Source: UBA6109 sp964506465
Lineage (GTDB): Bacteria; Desulfobacterota; Syntrophia; Syntrophales; UBA6109
Length of the DNA stretch: 38,530 nt
Direction of reading: 5' to 3'
Assembly: GCA_964506465.1 (NCBI GenBank)
Contig: CAZDLM010000027.1
Coordinates: forward strand, 1-38,530
Below the pieces are notes generated by a model that had not been told where the DNA came from, did no database searches, and worked only from the letters and a program-made list of their open reading frames with translations. Both the position numbers and the translations under genes were made by a program. This document shows positions 25,749-33,920 of the stretch, piece after piece (the stretch's first letter is position 1; each line of letters opens with the position of its first letter).

Positions 25749-26405
25749 ATGAATGACGGTCTGATATTCGCTGTTGCGGTTCCTCTGCTGATCGGGCTCC
25801 TGTACTTCGAAAAAAGGGAGTCCCGGCGGGGACAGTTTCTGACCAAGCCCCTCCTCTCCGCCCTCTTCGTCCTGACCGCCGTCATCGCCCCCCACCGGCA
25901 GGAGGGTTATTCCACCCTGGTTCTTGCGGGCCTTCTCCTATGCATGGCCGGCGACATCTTTCTGATCTTCTTTGATTCCAGGAAACTCTTTCTCGCCGGT
26001 CTCGTGGCGTTCCTGAGCGGTCATGTCCTCTACGCAATCGCCTTTTTTTCCGTGTCCTCGCCGGGAGGGATCGCCTGGACCGGCGCCGCCCTCTCCATTG
26101 CGGCCGGCTGCGGCATCTTCGTCTGGCTGCGGCCGTTTCTCGGGAAGATGCTGTTCCCCGTTGCGGCCTATGTCGCAGTCATCACCGCCATGGTGATCGG
26201 CGCCTCATCCGTCCTGGGGGATGCAGGATTCAGCGTCACCGGCAGACTGCTGGTTTTTTACGGCGCCCTTCTCTTTTACATCTCGGACATCTTCGTTGCC
26301 CGGCACCGTTTTATGAAGAAAGAATACCGGAACCGCTTTTTCGGCCTGCCGCTGTATTATGCGGGGCAGTTCATGATCGCTCTTTCCGTCCGTTTCATCG
26401 GCTGA
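25749..26405 (+). CDS. YhhN/TMEM86 family membrane protein (putative lysoplasmalogenase)
   Basis: This 218-residue polytopic inner-membrane protein has about eight hydrophobic helices. The YhhN pattern is visible: FLTKPLLSALFVL, LAGLLLCMAGDIFLIF, LAGLVAFLSGHVLYAIAFF, FYGALLFYISDIFVARHRF and LYYAGQFMIALSV. The conserved Asp residues in GDI and SDI are active-site candidates in this CREST-related family. Animal homologues hydrolyse lysoplasmalogen vinyl ethers, which would suit an anaerobe that makes plasmalogens; no activity can be inferred with certainty. The ATG at 25749 has GGGAGG 5 bp upstream, favoured over an in-frame TTG at 25734. It precedes the cold shock gene by 234 bp. Confidence 0.88.
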   Translation: MNDGLIFAVAVPLLIGLLYFEKRESRRGQFLTKPLLSALFVLTAVIAPHRQEGYSTLVLAGLLLCMAGDIFLIFFDSRKLFLAGLVAFLSGHVLYAIAFFSVSSPGGIAWTGAALSIAAGCGIFVWLRPFLGKMLFPVAAYVAVITAMVIGASSVLGDAGFSVTGRLLVFYGALLFYISDIFVARHRFMKKEYRNRFFGLPLYYAGQFMIALSVRFIG

Positions 26406-26433
26406 AAGGCGAACCCTCTCGGGAAAATACCGC

Positions 26434-26462
26434 TTGACTTTGCCTCGGATACGCACTATTAG
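26434..26462 (+). promoter_or_regulatory. Sigma70-like promoter of the cold shock gene
   Basis: TTGACT (26434-26439), an exact 17-bp spacer and TATTAG (26457-26462). Transcription would start near 26469, about 170 nt before the ATG at 26640. That is an unusually long leader for a 66-residue protein and is typical of cspA-type genes. Confidence 0.65.
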
Positions 26463-26468
26463 CCCTTC

Positions 26469-26639
26469 CAGGTCTCCGGGTTTCCCGGCGCCTCCGGAAC
26501 GCCTGGGCTTTCCGGGAGTTGGATTCAGACAACTTGCAGTGCAGGGTGAACCGCCAGTACGCATGCGTCTAGGCGGTCTTCTTCTTTCTGCCACGGTGGC
26601 GATCCAACTTGGGACACTTTAGAAAGGAGGAAGCAACCG
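26469..26639 (+). promoter_or_regulatory. Long structured 5' leader of the cold shock gene
   Basis: About 170 nt lie between the predicted start site and the cold shock ATG. The leader includes GC-rich inverted segments, for example CTCCGGAA (26490s) with TTCCGGGAG (26510s). The ribosome site AAAGGAGG is near its end. By analogy with E. coli cspA it may act as a temperature-dependent RNA switch. No published motif was recognised, so this is inference. Confidence 0.35.
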
Positions 26640-26840
26640 ATGTCAGAAGGTACCGTTAAGTGGTTCAACGAGAAAAAGGGTTTCGGTTTCATCCAGAAGG
26701 ATGACGGCGGGGACGTCTTCGTTCACTTCAGCGCCATTCAGGGCGACGGATTCAAGACTCTCTACGAGAATCAGCGCGTCAGCTTCGATGTCGAGTCGGG
26801 CGCCAAAGGCCCCTCGGCAACGAACGTGAAAGTTCTGTAA
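26640..26840 (+). CDS. Cold shock protein, CspA family
   Basis: This 66-residue single CSD protein is an RNA/ssDNA-binding OB-fold that melts RNA structure during cold or growth transitions. The N-terminus GTVKWFNEKKGFGFIQ contains RNP1 (KGFGFI), followed by RNP2 (VFVHF) and the usual FSAIQGDGFKTL and GPSATNVKVL ending. AAAGGAGG lies about 10 bp upstream. It has its own promoter and a strong terminator, and the next gene downstream is another RNA-binding protein. Confidence 0.97.
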   Translation: MSEGTVKWFNEKKGFGFIQKDDGGDVFVHFSAIQGDGFKTLYENQRVSFDVESGAKGPSATNVKVL

Positions 26841-26855
26841 AACCTGTCTTTTGGA

Positions 26856-26896
26856 AGGGAAGAGTCGTGTTCGTCGCGCCTCTTCCCTCTTTTTTT
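26856..26896 (+). terminator. Rho-independent terminator after the cold shock gene
   Basis: AGGGAAGAG (26856-26864) pairs with CTCTTCCCT (26880-26888), followed by a run of seven T (26890-26896). It lies 15 bp after the cold shock stop codon and immediately before the RRM gene. Confidence 0.88.
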
Positions 26897-26923
26897 CCCC
26901 TCTTACAATGAAAGGAATATCCT

Positions 26924-27271
26924 ATGAACAAGAAATTGTATGTCGGCAATCTCTCTGCGAGCGTGACCGATGAAGATCTCAAATCCAACTTTTCCCAGTG
27001 CGGAACCGTTTTGTCCGTAAACGTCGTCAAGGATCGTTACACCGGCGCTTCCCGCGGTTTCGGATTTGTCGAAATGGAAACCGCCGAAGCGGCTCAGGCG
27101 GCGATTACGAAATTCAACGGCGGCCAGCTCGACGGCAACACCATCGTCGTGAGCGAGGCCCGGCCGAAGCGTGACGAAGGCCGCGAGGGCGGCGGCGGTC
27201 GCCGCGGTCCGTCCTTCGGCGGTCCCCGCCGGCCGGGCGGTGGCGGCGGCGGATTCCGAAGCCGCTACTAG
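26924..27271 (+). CDS. RRM-domain RNA-binding protein with Gly/Arg-rich tail
   Basis: This 115-residue protein has one RNA-recognition motif: RNP2 KLYVGNLS (4-11) and RNP1 RGFGFVEM (about 44-51), with the usual LKSNFSQCGTVLSV and VVSEARPKRD segments. A Gly/Arg-rich, low-complexity tail of about 30 residues ends in RSRY. This is the small bacterial RRM type (Rbp), often cold-induced and thought to act as an RNA chaperone. AAAGGA lies about 7 bp before the ATG. It follows the cold shock gene and its terminator by 83 bp, so it may depend on read-through from the same promoter. Confidence 0.95.
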   Translation: MNKKLYVGNLSASVTDEDLKSNFSQCGTVLSVNVVKDRYTGASRGFGFVEMETAEAAQAAITKFNGGQLDGNTIVVSEARPKRDEGREGGGGRRGPSFGGPRRPGGGGGGFRSRY

Positions 27272-27289
27272 ATCGCATATCGTTTCCAT

Positions 27290-27326
27290 CCGGAGGCGGC
27301 CGCCGCGCTTCGGCGGCCGCCTCCGG
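27290..27326. terminator. Perfect 16-bp GC palindrome after the RRM gene
   Basis: CCGGAGGCGGCCGCCG (27290-27305), a 5-nt loop CGCTT and the exact reverse complement (27311-27326). It lies 19 bp after the RRM stop. No T run follows directly, so it may be a transcript-end stabiliser or a U-less terminator and not a classical intrinsic terminator. Confidence 0.5.
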
Positions 27327-27332
27327 AATCCC

Positions 27333-27361
27333 TTGACCTTCCCCTCTCCCCCTTTTATACT
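27333..27361 (+). promoter_or_regulatory. Sigma70-like promoter of the glgP-pyk pair
   Basis: TTGACC (27333-27338), a 17-bp pyrimidine-rich spacer and TATACT (27356-27361) make a near-consensus promoter. Transcription would start near 27368, about 90 nt before the glgP ATG. Confidence 0.65.
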
Positions 27362-27459
27362 CCTACCATCGTAGGCGCGTTCCCATCAAACCACCCGACT
27401 TTCTTGTTCCCATTTTCCATAGAAAAGCGGCCGGCTTCGACGCGGCCCCGGAGGGAGCA

Positions 27460-29940
27460 ATGGTGAAAGCAGCCAAAGGCAGATCGGCGACGGCGTCTGT
27501 TCGCACGGGCGGGAGCGTCGCCGAAATCAAACAGGCAATCCTCGACAATCTGGTTTGCATCCAGTGCCGCTTTCCCCCCGTGGCGACGCCCAATGATTAC
27601 TACCTCGCCGTCGCCTATGCGGTGCGCGACCGGATGCTTTCGCGATGGGCGAAGACCGCCCACACCTACTTCCAGAAGGCGAGCCGTACCGTCTGTTACC
27701 TGTCTGCGGAATTTCTGCTGGGACCCCACCTGGAAAACAACATGATCAACCTCGGGATCTACGAAGACGTCCGCCGCGCAGCAGGGGAGCTGGGTCTCGA
27801 CCTCCGGGAACTTCTCGAACAGGAAGAGGAACCCGGCCTCGGCAACGGCGGCATGGGAAGGCTGGCGGCCTGCTATCTGGACTCGCTCGCCACCCTCAAT
27901 ATCCCGGCGATCGGCTACGGCATCCGCTATGAATTCGGCATCTTCACGCAGAAGATCTCCGACGGATGGCAGGAAGAGGTGGCCGACCAATGGCTGCGTA
28001 AGGGAAATCCATGGGAAATCGCCCGGCCGGAGATCGCCTATGACGTGCCCTTCGGCGGCCGTACGGAGGGCGGCTTCGACCCATCGGGCCGCTTCCGTCC
28101 CCGCTGGATTCCGGACCGTCTCGTCCGCGGCGTCGCCTATGACACCATGATCTCGGGATATGACTCCCCCTCGGTCATCATGCTGCGGCTGTTCCGCGCG
28201 GGAGCGACGACATCCTTCGATTTCCGCTCCTTCAACGCCGGCGACTATTACGGCGCCGTCCACGAAAAAATCGGCTCGGAAAACCTGACCAAGGTGCTCT
28301 ATCCCAACGACGAACCGCAGGCCGGCAAGCAGCTCCGGCTGATGCAGCAGTTCTTCTTCGTTTCGTGCGCATTGCAGGACATGATCCGCATCTACCTGCA
28401 GCGCGAGAGCGACCTGACGGGATTCCATGAGAAGTACGCCGTCCAGTTGAACGACACCCACCCGTCCATCGGCGTCGCCGAACTCATGCGGCTGCTCATG
28501 GACGTCCACGGCATGGAATGGGACGCGGCATGGCGCATCACGGAAGAGACCTTCTGCTACACGAACCACACCCTCCTTTCGGAGGCGCTGGAGAAATGGC
28601 CGGTCCCGCTCTTCCAGAGCCTTCTGCCCCGCCATCTGGAGATCATTCTCGAGATCAACCGGCGCTTCCTGGCGACGGTCCGGAGCGCGTATCCGGGCGA
28701 CGAAGCCCTCGTGCAGCGCGTATCGCTTATCGACGAGTGGGGGGAACGCCACGTCCGCATGGCCAATCTGGCATGCGTCGGGAGCCGCAGGATCAACGGC
28801 GTCGCGCAGCTCCACACCGATCTCCTCTGCGAAGAGGTTCTGTGCGACTTTCACCGCATCAGCCCCGGGAAGTTCCTCAACATCACGAACGGCGTCACGC
28901 CGCGGCGGTTCGTGGTCCAGTCCAACCCGGGCCTGACGACTCTCATCTCCGAACGCATCGGCAAGGGATGGATCCGGGATCTCTCCTCTTTCCGGGAACT
29001 GGAAGAGGCCGCCGGGGACGCCGCCTTCCTCGACGCCTGGCGGGCCGTGAAACTCGACAACAAGCGCTTGCTGAGCGACGTCATCCGACAGCGGACGGGC
29101 GTAACGGTGAACCCCGAGTCGCTGTTCGACGTCCAGGTCAAGCGGATTCACGAGTACAAACGCCAGCACCTGAACGTGCTGCACGTGATTTCGCTCTACA
29201 ACCGCATCTGCCGGGATCTGACCGAGGGGGCCCCCCCCCGCACGGTGATCTTCGGCGGCAAGGCCGCACCGGGTTACTTCCTGGCCAAGCTGATCATCAA
29301 ACTGATCCACTCGGTAGCGGAGACGGTGAACGGCGATCCCCGGGTGAAAGACCTGCTGCGCATCGTCTTTCTCCCCAATTACAACGTCAAGAACGCCCGG
29401 CACGTCTACCCGGCCGCCGATCTCTCCGAGCAGATCTCGACCGCCGGAAAGGAGGCTTCCGGAACCGGCAACATGAAGTTCTCCATGAACGGCGCCCTGA
29501 CGATCGGCACGCTTGACGGGGCGAACGTCGAAATCCGTGAGGAGGTCGGTGCGGGAAACTTCTTTCTCTTCGGCCTGACGGCGGAGGAGGTCGCCCGGAA
29601 GAGGGCCGAAGGATACCGGCCGCAGGAGGCGATCGCCGCGGACGAGGGGTTGCGCGAGGCGATCGAGATGATCGAGGGCGGCCTCTTCTCCCGGGGTGAC
29701 CGGGGACTCTTCCGGCCGCTCACCGAATCCCTGCGCCGCCGCGATGAGTATCTGCTCTGCGCCGATTACCCGGCCTACATGAACTGCCAGGAGCGCGTCG
29801 GCCGCGCCTTCCTCAACGAACGGGAATGGCAGCGCATGAGCATCCTCAACGTCGCCAGGATCGGTAAATTCTCGTCCGACCGCGCGATCCGCGAGTACTG
29901 CGGGTCGGTCTGGAACATCGAGCCGGTTGCCATCGACTGA
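27460..29940 (+). CDS. glgP: Glycogen/alpha-glucan phosphorylase
   Basis: This 826-residue cytosolic GT35 enzyme releases glucose-1-phosphate from glycogen or maltodextrin with inorganic phosphate. The length is that of the classical long phosphorylases. Visible are the N-terminal RTVCYLSAEFLLG, GLGNGGMGRLAACYLDSLAT, QLNDTHPSIGVAELMR, NITNGVTPRRF, VKRIHEYKRQHLN and the PLP signature EASGTGNMKFSMNGALTIGT with the cofactor Lys673 (counterpart of rabbit muscle Lys680). GGAGG precedes the ATG by 5 bp. It lies 15 bp upstream of pyruvate kinase, so glycogen breakdown and the ATP-forming step of glycolysis are probably co-expressed. No glycogen synthesis genes are nearby. Confidence 0.96.
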   Translation: MVKAAKGRSATASVRTGGSVAEIKQAILDNLVCIQCRFPPVATPNDYYLAVAYAVRDRMLSRWAKTAHTYFQKASRTVCYLSAEFLLGPHLENNMINLGIYEDVRRAAGELGLDLRELLEQEEEPGLGNGGMGRLAACYLDSLATLNIPAIGYGIRYEFGIFTQKISDGWQEEVADQWLRKGNPWEIARPEIAYDVPFGGRTEGGFDPSGRFRPRWIPDRLVRGVAYDTMISGYDSPSVIMLRLFRAGATTSFDFRSFNAGDYYGAVHEKIGSENLTKVLYPNDEPQAGKQLRLMQQFFFVSCALQDMIRIYLQRESDLTGFHEKYAVQLNDTHPSIGVAELMRLLMDVHGMEWDAAWRITEETFCYTNHTLLSEALEKWPVPLFQSLLPRHLEIILEINRRFLATVRSAYPGDEALVQRVSLIDEWGERHVRMANLACVGSRRINGVAQLHTDLLCEEVLCDFHRISPGKFLNITNGVTPRRFVVQSNPGLTTLISERIGKGWIRDLSSFRELEEAAGDAAFLDAWRAVKLDNKRLLSDVIRQRTGVTVNPESLFDVQVKRIHEYKRQHLNVLHVISLYNRICRDLTEGAPPRTVIFGGKAAPGYFLAKLIIKLIHSVAETVNGDPRVKDLLRIVFLPNYNVKNARHVYPAADLSEQISTAGKEASGTGNMKFSMNGALTIGTLDGANVEIREEVGAGNFFLFGLTAEEVARKRAEGYRPQEAIAADEGLREAIEMIEGGLFSRGDRGLFRPLTESLRRRDEYLLCADYPAYMNCQERVGRAFLNEREWQRMSILNVARIGKFSSDRAIREYCGSVWNIEPVAID

Positions 29941-29955
29941 CCCGCGGAGTCTCTC

Positions 29956-31395
29956 ATGAGAAAGGTGAAGATCGTCTGCACCCTGGGCCCGTCAACGGCC
30001 GGCGTTCCGAGGCTCAAGCGGCTTCTCGAGGCCGGGATGGACGTCGCGCGCCTCAACTTCTCGCACGGTACGCACGAAGAGCACCGGCGGATGTACCTGG
30101 ACGTCCGCGCGGCGGCGGCGCAGGCGGGGAAACCCCTCGCCGTCATCGGCGATCTGTGCGGTCCCAAGATACGCGTCGGCCGAATGCAGGGAGGCGGGGT
30201 GGAACTGAAGCCGGGCCAAACCGTCGTCCTGACGGCGGAAGAGCGCGTCGGGGACGGGCAACGGATTCCCCACTCCTATCCTCCCCTCAGCCGCGAAGCG
30301 AAGCCCGGCGACCGGATCCTCCTGGACGACGGGATGCTGGAATTCGTCGTCGAGTCCCTTCGCGGCGACGATGTCTTCTGCCGCGTCGTCACCGGCGGCG
30401 TCCTGACGGACCACAAGGGAATGAACCTGCCCACGATGAAGCTCAGCGCGCCGGCGCTCACCGCGAAAGACCGCGAGGATCTGCGCTTCGCGCGGGAGCT
30501 GGGCGTCGACTACCTGGCCCTCTCCTTCGTGCGCACGCCGGAGGATGTCCTTGCCGCGAAAGAGCTCGCCGACGGAATCCCGGTCATCGCCAAGATCGAA
30601 AAGCCCGAAGCCGTCGCGCGCCTCGAGGAGATCCTCGGCGTTGCGGACGGCGCGATGGTCGCCCGCGGAGACCTCGGCGTCGAGGCGGGCCCCGAGAAGG
30701 TGCCTCTTCTGCAGAAGCGCATCATCCGGGATGTCAAGAAATTCGCGAAACCCGTCATCACGGCGACGCAGATGCTCGACTCCATGATCCGCAACCCCCG
30801 TCCGACCCGTGCGGAGGTTTCCGACGTCGCCAACGCCGTCCTGGACGGGACGGACGCCGTCATGCTCTCCGGTGAGACGTCCGTAGGACGGTATCCCGTC
30901 GAGGCCGTGCAGACCCTGCAAACGATTATCGAGGAGATCGAATCGAACAACGCCGGCGCACCGGACGGGAGGATGCGGCCCCCCCGCGCGGAACGGGGCG
31001 AACGGAGGTCCCCGGCGGCCCATGCGTTTTCCGGCGCCATCGCCGACGCCTGCGTGGAGGTCTCGCGCGGACTGAAGCTGGCCGCTTTGGCTGTCTACAC
31101 GGAAACGGGCCGCTCGGCAGCCCTGGTGAGCGCGCAACGCCCCGAGGCCGGCGTCATTGCCTTTTCCAGGCACCCGCAGGTCCTCAATCGAATGGCCCTC
31201 CTCTGGGGCGTGAAACCGCTGAACGGCCAGTGGGTGAAGGGTGTGGACGGCGTCGTCGAACAGGCGGAAACGGAACTTCTGAAGCACGGCCTTGTGAAGC
31301 CGGGCGACGACATCGCCGTCACCTTCGGCATGGTCATCGGCGACGAGCCATTCCAGACCAATATCCTGAAGCTCTGGAAAATCCGGAATCCTTAA
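29956..31395 (+). CDS. pyk: Pyruvate kinase
   Basis: This 479-residue cytosolic enzyme makes pyruvate and ATP from phosphoenolpyruvate and ADP. The A domain begins KIVCTLGPSTAG with RLNFSHG (PEP/ATP-binding Arg-Asn-Ser), the B domain lid spans about 72-165, and the active-site signature IAKIEKPEAV holds Lys213 and Glu215. MVARGDLGVE, TATQMLDSM and DGTDAVMLSGETSVGRYP complete the barrel. The C domain (about 355-479) carries the usual GRSAALVSAQRP. An Arg/Pro-rich stretch about 333-352 between the A and C domains is longer than usual. GGAG lies 6 bp before the ATG, 15 bp after glgP. Confidence 0.96.
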   Translation: MRKVKIVCTLGPSTAGVPRLKRLLEAGMDVARLNFSHGTHEEHRRMYLDVRAAAAQAGKPLAVIGDLCGPKIRVGRMQGGGVELKPGQTVVLTAEERVGDGQRIPHSYPPLSREAKPGDRILLDDGMLEFVVESLRGDDVFCRVVTGGVLTDHKGMNLPTMKLSAPALTAKDREDLRFARELGVDYLALSFVRTPEDVLAAKELADGIPVIAKIEKPEAVARLEEILGVADGAMVARGDLGVEAGPEKVPLLQKRIIRDVKKFAKPVITATQMLDSMIRNPRPTRAEVSDVANAVLDGTDAVMLSGETSVGRYPVEAVQTLQTIIEEIESNNAGAPDGRMRPPRAERGERRSPAAHAFSGAIADACVEVSRGLKLAALAVYTETGRSAALVSAQRPEAGVIAFSRHPQVLNRMALLWGVKPLNGQWVKGVDGVVEQAETELLKHGLVKPGDDIAVTFGMVIGDEPFQTNILKLWKIRNP

Positions 31396-31441
31396 GCCTG
31401 CGCAAACCTCATTCATCCCGCAAGCCAACCCATTCATCGTT

Positions 31442-31503
31442 GTCATTCCGGGTTTGACCCGGAATCTCGTGCAGTTGTGGATTCCCGCCATCGCGGGAAT
31501 GAC
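31442..31503. repeat. 62-bp palindromic dispersed element with two hairpins
   Basis: Outer ends GTCATTCC (31442-31449) and GGAATGAC (31496-31503) are exact inverted repeats. Inside are two perfect stems: ATTCCGGGT-TTG-ACCCGGAAT (31445-31465) and ATTCCCGC-CATC-GCGGGAAT (31481-31500). It lies in the 269-bp gap after pyk and may also act as a transcript end. This sequence type is common between genes in many bacteria. Confidence 0.7.
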
Positions 31504-31570
31504 TGAAACTGTCATCCATCGTCGCCGCTGCTGTCGCCGCCGCAACAACTTCACCCATGATCGACATCCG

Positions 31571-31599
31571 TTGACATTCCGCAGCGAGGTGTACTATCC
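31571..31599 (+). promoter_or_regulatory. Candidate promoter of the sigma-54 activator gene
   Basis: TTGACA (31571-31576), then CTATCC after 17 bp (31594-31599) or TACTAT after 15 bp. The -35 is perfect and the -10 is weak. The leader would be about 60 nt. Confidence 0.35.
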
Positions 31600-31664
31600 C
31601 TTCTTACGGCAAGGCATAGGGATCCAGCTGCAATTCTTAATCGCTATTTCGGGAGTCGAGAGAC

Positions 31665-33701
31665 ATGGCCGAGGTTCTGATTGTGGATGACGACGGGGAC
31701 AGCCTTCGCCTGCTGCGGGCGTGGCTGACCAGGGGCGGCTTCAAGGTAACCGCGGCAGGGAACGGCGCCGAGGCGCTGGAATCGGCCCTGAAGAATCCGC
31801 CCGATCTCGTTGTGAGCGACATCCTCATGCCGGTGATGGACGGCTTCGACCTGTGCCGCAAATGGAAGGCGGACGGGCGGCTGCGCCACATCCCCTTCGT
31901 ATTTTATTCTGCCAATTACACGAAACCGGAGGATGTGAAGTTTGGTCTCGATGTCGGTGCGGATCGCTTCATCGTCAAGCCCCAGAGGCGGGAAGACCTG
32001 CTCAAGGCGCTGGCGGATACCTTGAGGAAGACAAAGCCCTCCGTGTCGGAAAACGCCGGCGCTTCTGTCGAGGGGGACGAATTCGACCGCCGGCACAAGG
32101 AAATCCTCACCCGCAAGATCCAGGAGATCCTGCGGGAGGGAACAAAGCAGTTTCCCGAAATCCGCGAGTTGGCCCTGAGTCTCACAAGACGGTTTTCCGA
32201 GCTCACCGCCGCTGAAATCGGCGGTGAAATTCCCCCGGCGCTCCGGCAGATCAGCGAACATCTCGACATGGACCGCTGCACCTTCTGGGAGTTGTCGGAG
32301 GATGGAATGGAGATGAATCACCGCTACCATTATACTGCCCCGGGATATGCGGACGATTCCATGACCTTAACAAGGAAGACATCCCCCTGGCTTTTTGAAA
32401 AAGGATTGAACAAACCTTACTTGAACTTCGCCCTTCTTGAAAATCTGCCCCCGGAGGCAGCGGCGGACAAAGCGATGCTGGAGAAGAAGGGAATAAAATC
32501 GGCGCTGCTTCTCCCCTATCAGATCGGAGGCAGGACCGTCACCGGGATCACGTTCGACTCCATGAAAGAAGAGCGGACCTTTTCGGAAGATTTCATCTCC
32601 CTGGCGAAACTGCTTGGCGAGATCATCGCGGGCGCCTTTTACCGCATGCGCATGGAGGAGAAATACCAGGAGGTGCGGAAAAAACTGGCGGAGGCGGGTG
32701 CCGACTCCGGGATCGGGGAATTGTCTCTCCTCCCTGAAACGGAAGACGAGTTCGCCTACGCGGATATCGTCGGACGCTGTCCGGCGATGAAATTCATCTA
32801 TGCGAGGATGGAGCAGATCGCGCCGACGGATTCATCCGTTCTCATCCTCGGCGAAACGGGAACCGGAAAGGGCGTGATCGCCCGCGCCATTCACGACCTC
32901 AGCCTGCGGAAGAAGAAAAGGATGGTCACCGTCAACTGCGCCGCCTTGCCTCAGAATCTGATCGAGAGCGAACTCTTCGGCAGGGAGAAGGGCGCTTTCA
33001 CGGGAGCGGACAGCCGGAGGATCGGCCGTTTCGAGCTGGCCCATCAGGGGTCTCTCATGCTCGACGAGATCGCGGATCTTCCCCTGGAGCTGCAGACAAA
33101 ACTCCTGAGGGTCATCCAGGACGGTGAATTCGAGCGGCTCGGAAGCTCCGAAACGCTCAAGGTCGACGTCCGCATTTTTGCCGTCACCAGCAAGGATCTC
33201 AAGAAAGAGGTGGCCGAGCGGCGTTTCCGTCAGGATCTCTATTACCGCCTCAACGTCTTCCCGATTGTCATGCCGCCGCTGCGGGAGCGCAAAGAGGACA
33301 TTCCGCTTCTGGCGGACCATTTCCTGAAGAAATTCTCTGGCAAGATGCGGAAGGATATCAGAACCATCCCTCGGAGGATCATCGAAGATCTTATCTCCTA
33401 TTCCTGGCCGGGCAACGTGCGGGAACTGGAGCATGTCATCGAGCGAGCCGTGATCGTCACGACGGGAACCAGCCTCCGGCTCGCGGAAAAGCTGGCGGAA
33501 TCCGGAGCCGATGAAGCGGAAGAAACGTTTGTGACGAATCTCGGCGAGATGGAAAAGCGTCACATCCTCAAAGTCCTGGAAAAGACGGATTGGAGGATCG
33601 AAGGCCCGAAAGGGGCGGCGATTCTCCTTGGACTCCACCCGAACACTTTGAGAGGACGAATGCAGAAACTGGGCATCCGGCTTCGCAGAACAGCCTCCTG
33701 A
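31665..33701 (+). CDS. Sigma-54-dependent response regulator (REC-GAF-AAA+-Fis)
   Basis: This 678-residue enhancer-binding protein uses ATP to open sigma-54 RNA polymerase promoters. Domains: receiver 1-120 (acidic pair Asp8/Asp9, phosphoacceptor Asp52 in VSDILMP, Lys105 in FIVKP); GAF-like sensor about 160-330; AAA+ domain about 365-600 with Walker A GETGTGKG (396-403), the sigma-54 contact loop GAFTGA (443-448), Walker B SLMLDEIADLP, and arginine finger/sensor region VFPIVMPPLRERKEDIP; Fis-type helix-turn-helix at the C terminus (KGAAILLGLHPNTLRGRMQKLGI). The central part resembles FhlA-type activators, here with an added receiver. No kinase gene is adjacent. Targets are unknown; no clear -24/-12 promoter was found by eye in the window. 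Confidence 0.94.
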   Translation: MAEVLIVDDDGDSLRLLRAWLTRGGFKVTAAGNGAEALESALKNPPDLVVSDILMPVMDGFDLCRKWKADGRLRHIPFVFYSANYTKPEDVKFGLDVGADRFIVKPQRREDLLKALADTLRKTKPSVSENAGASVEGDEFDRRHKEILTRKIQEILREGTKQFPEIRELALSLTRRFSELTAAEIGGEIPPALRQISEHLDMDRCTFWELSEDGMEMNHRYHYTAPGYADDSMTLTRKTSPWLFEKGLNKPYLNFALLENLPPEAAADKAMLEKKGIKSALLLPYQIGGRTVTGITFDSMKEERTFSEDFISLAKLLGEIIAGAFYRMRMEEKYQEVRKKLAEAGADSGIGELSLLPETEDEFAYADIVGRCPAMKFIYARMEQIAPTDSSVLILGETGTGKGVIARAIHDLSLRKKKRMVTVNCAALPQNLIESELFGREKGAFTGADSRRIGRFELAHQGSLMLDEIADLPLELQTKLLRVIQDGEFERLGSSETLKVDVRIFAVTSKDLKKEVAERRFRQDLYYRLNVFPIVMPPLRERKEDIPLLADHFLKKFSGKMRKDIRTIPRRIIEDLISYSWPGNVRELEHVIERAVIVTTGTSLRLAEKLAESGADEAEETFVTNLGEMEKRHILKVLEKTDWRIEGPKGAAILLGLHPNTLRGRMQKLGIRLRRTAS

Positions 33702-33819
33702 AGAACGCCTCATATTCCACCGTATTTGGTAGAAATCCTGTATGCCGTGGGATATGAGGATGCTTCCGCCTTCCTATCATCCAAGATCTTCCATTCAATT
33801 CATAAAATAAATTAACGGC

Positions 33820-33880
33820 TTACAAACAATACGCCGCAGATGCCTTTCTTGGCATATATCGTGTATTCGTTACAAACAAA
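33820..33880 (+). promoter_or_regulatory. Direct repeats upstream of perR (possible operator/promoter)
   Basis: TTACAAACAA occurs at 33820-33829 and again at 33870-33879, 50 bp apart (about five helical turns). The surrounding 33790-33820 is very AT-rich (AATT-CATAAAATA-AATT), unlike the GC-rich neighbourhood. TTGGCA (33849) with TACAAA 16 bp later could be the promoter. Autoregulation by PerR is inference. Confidence 0.35.
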
Positions 33881-33920
33881 CAATAGAAACAAAATAGGAA
33901 TAGGTGGCGCCATCAATACC

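Noticed and set aside
27355..29403. Open frame of about 680 codons opposite glgP
   Set aside because: Antisense shadow of glycogen phosphorylase, low-complexity Arg/Asp/Val composition, no ribosome site.
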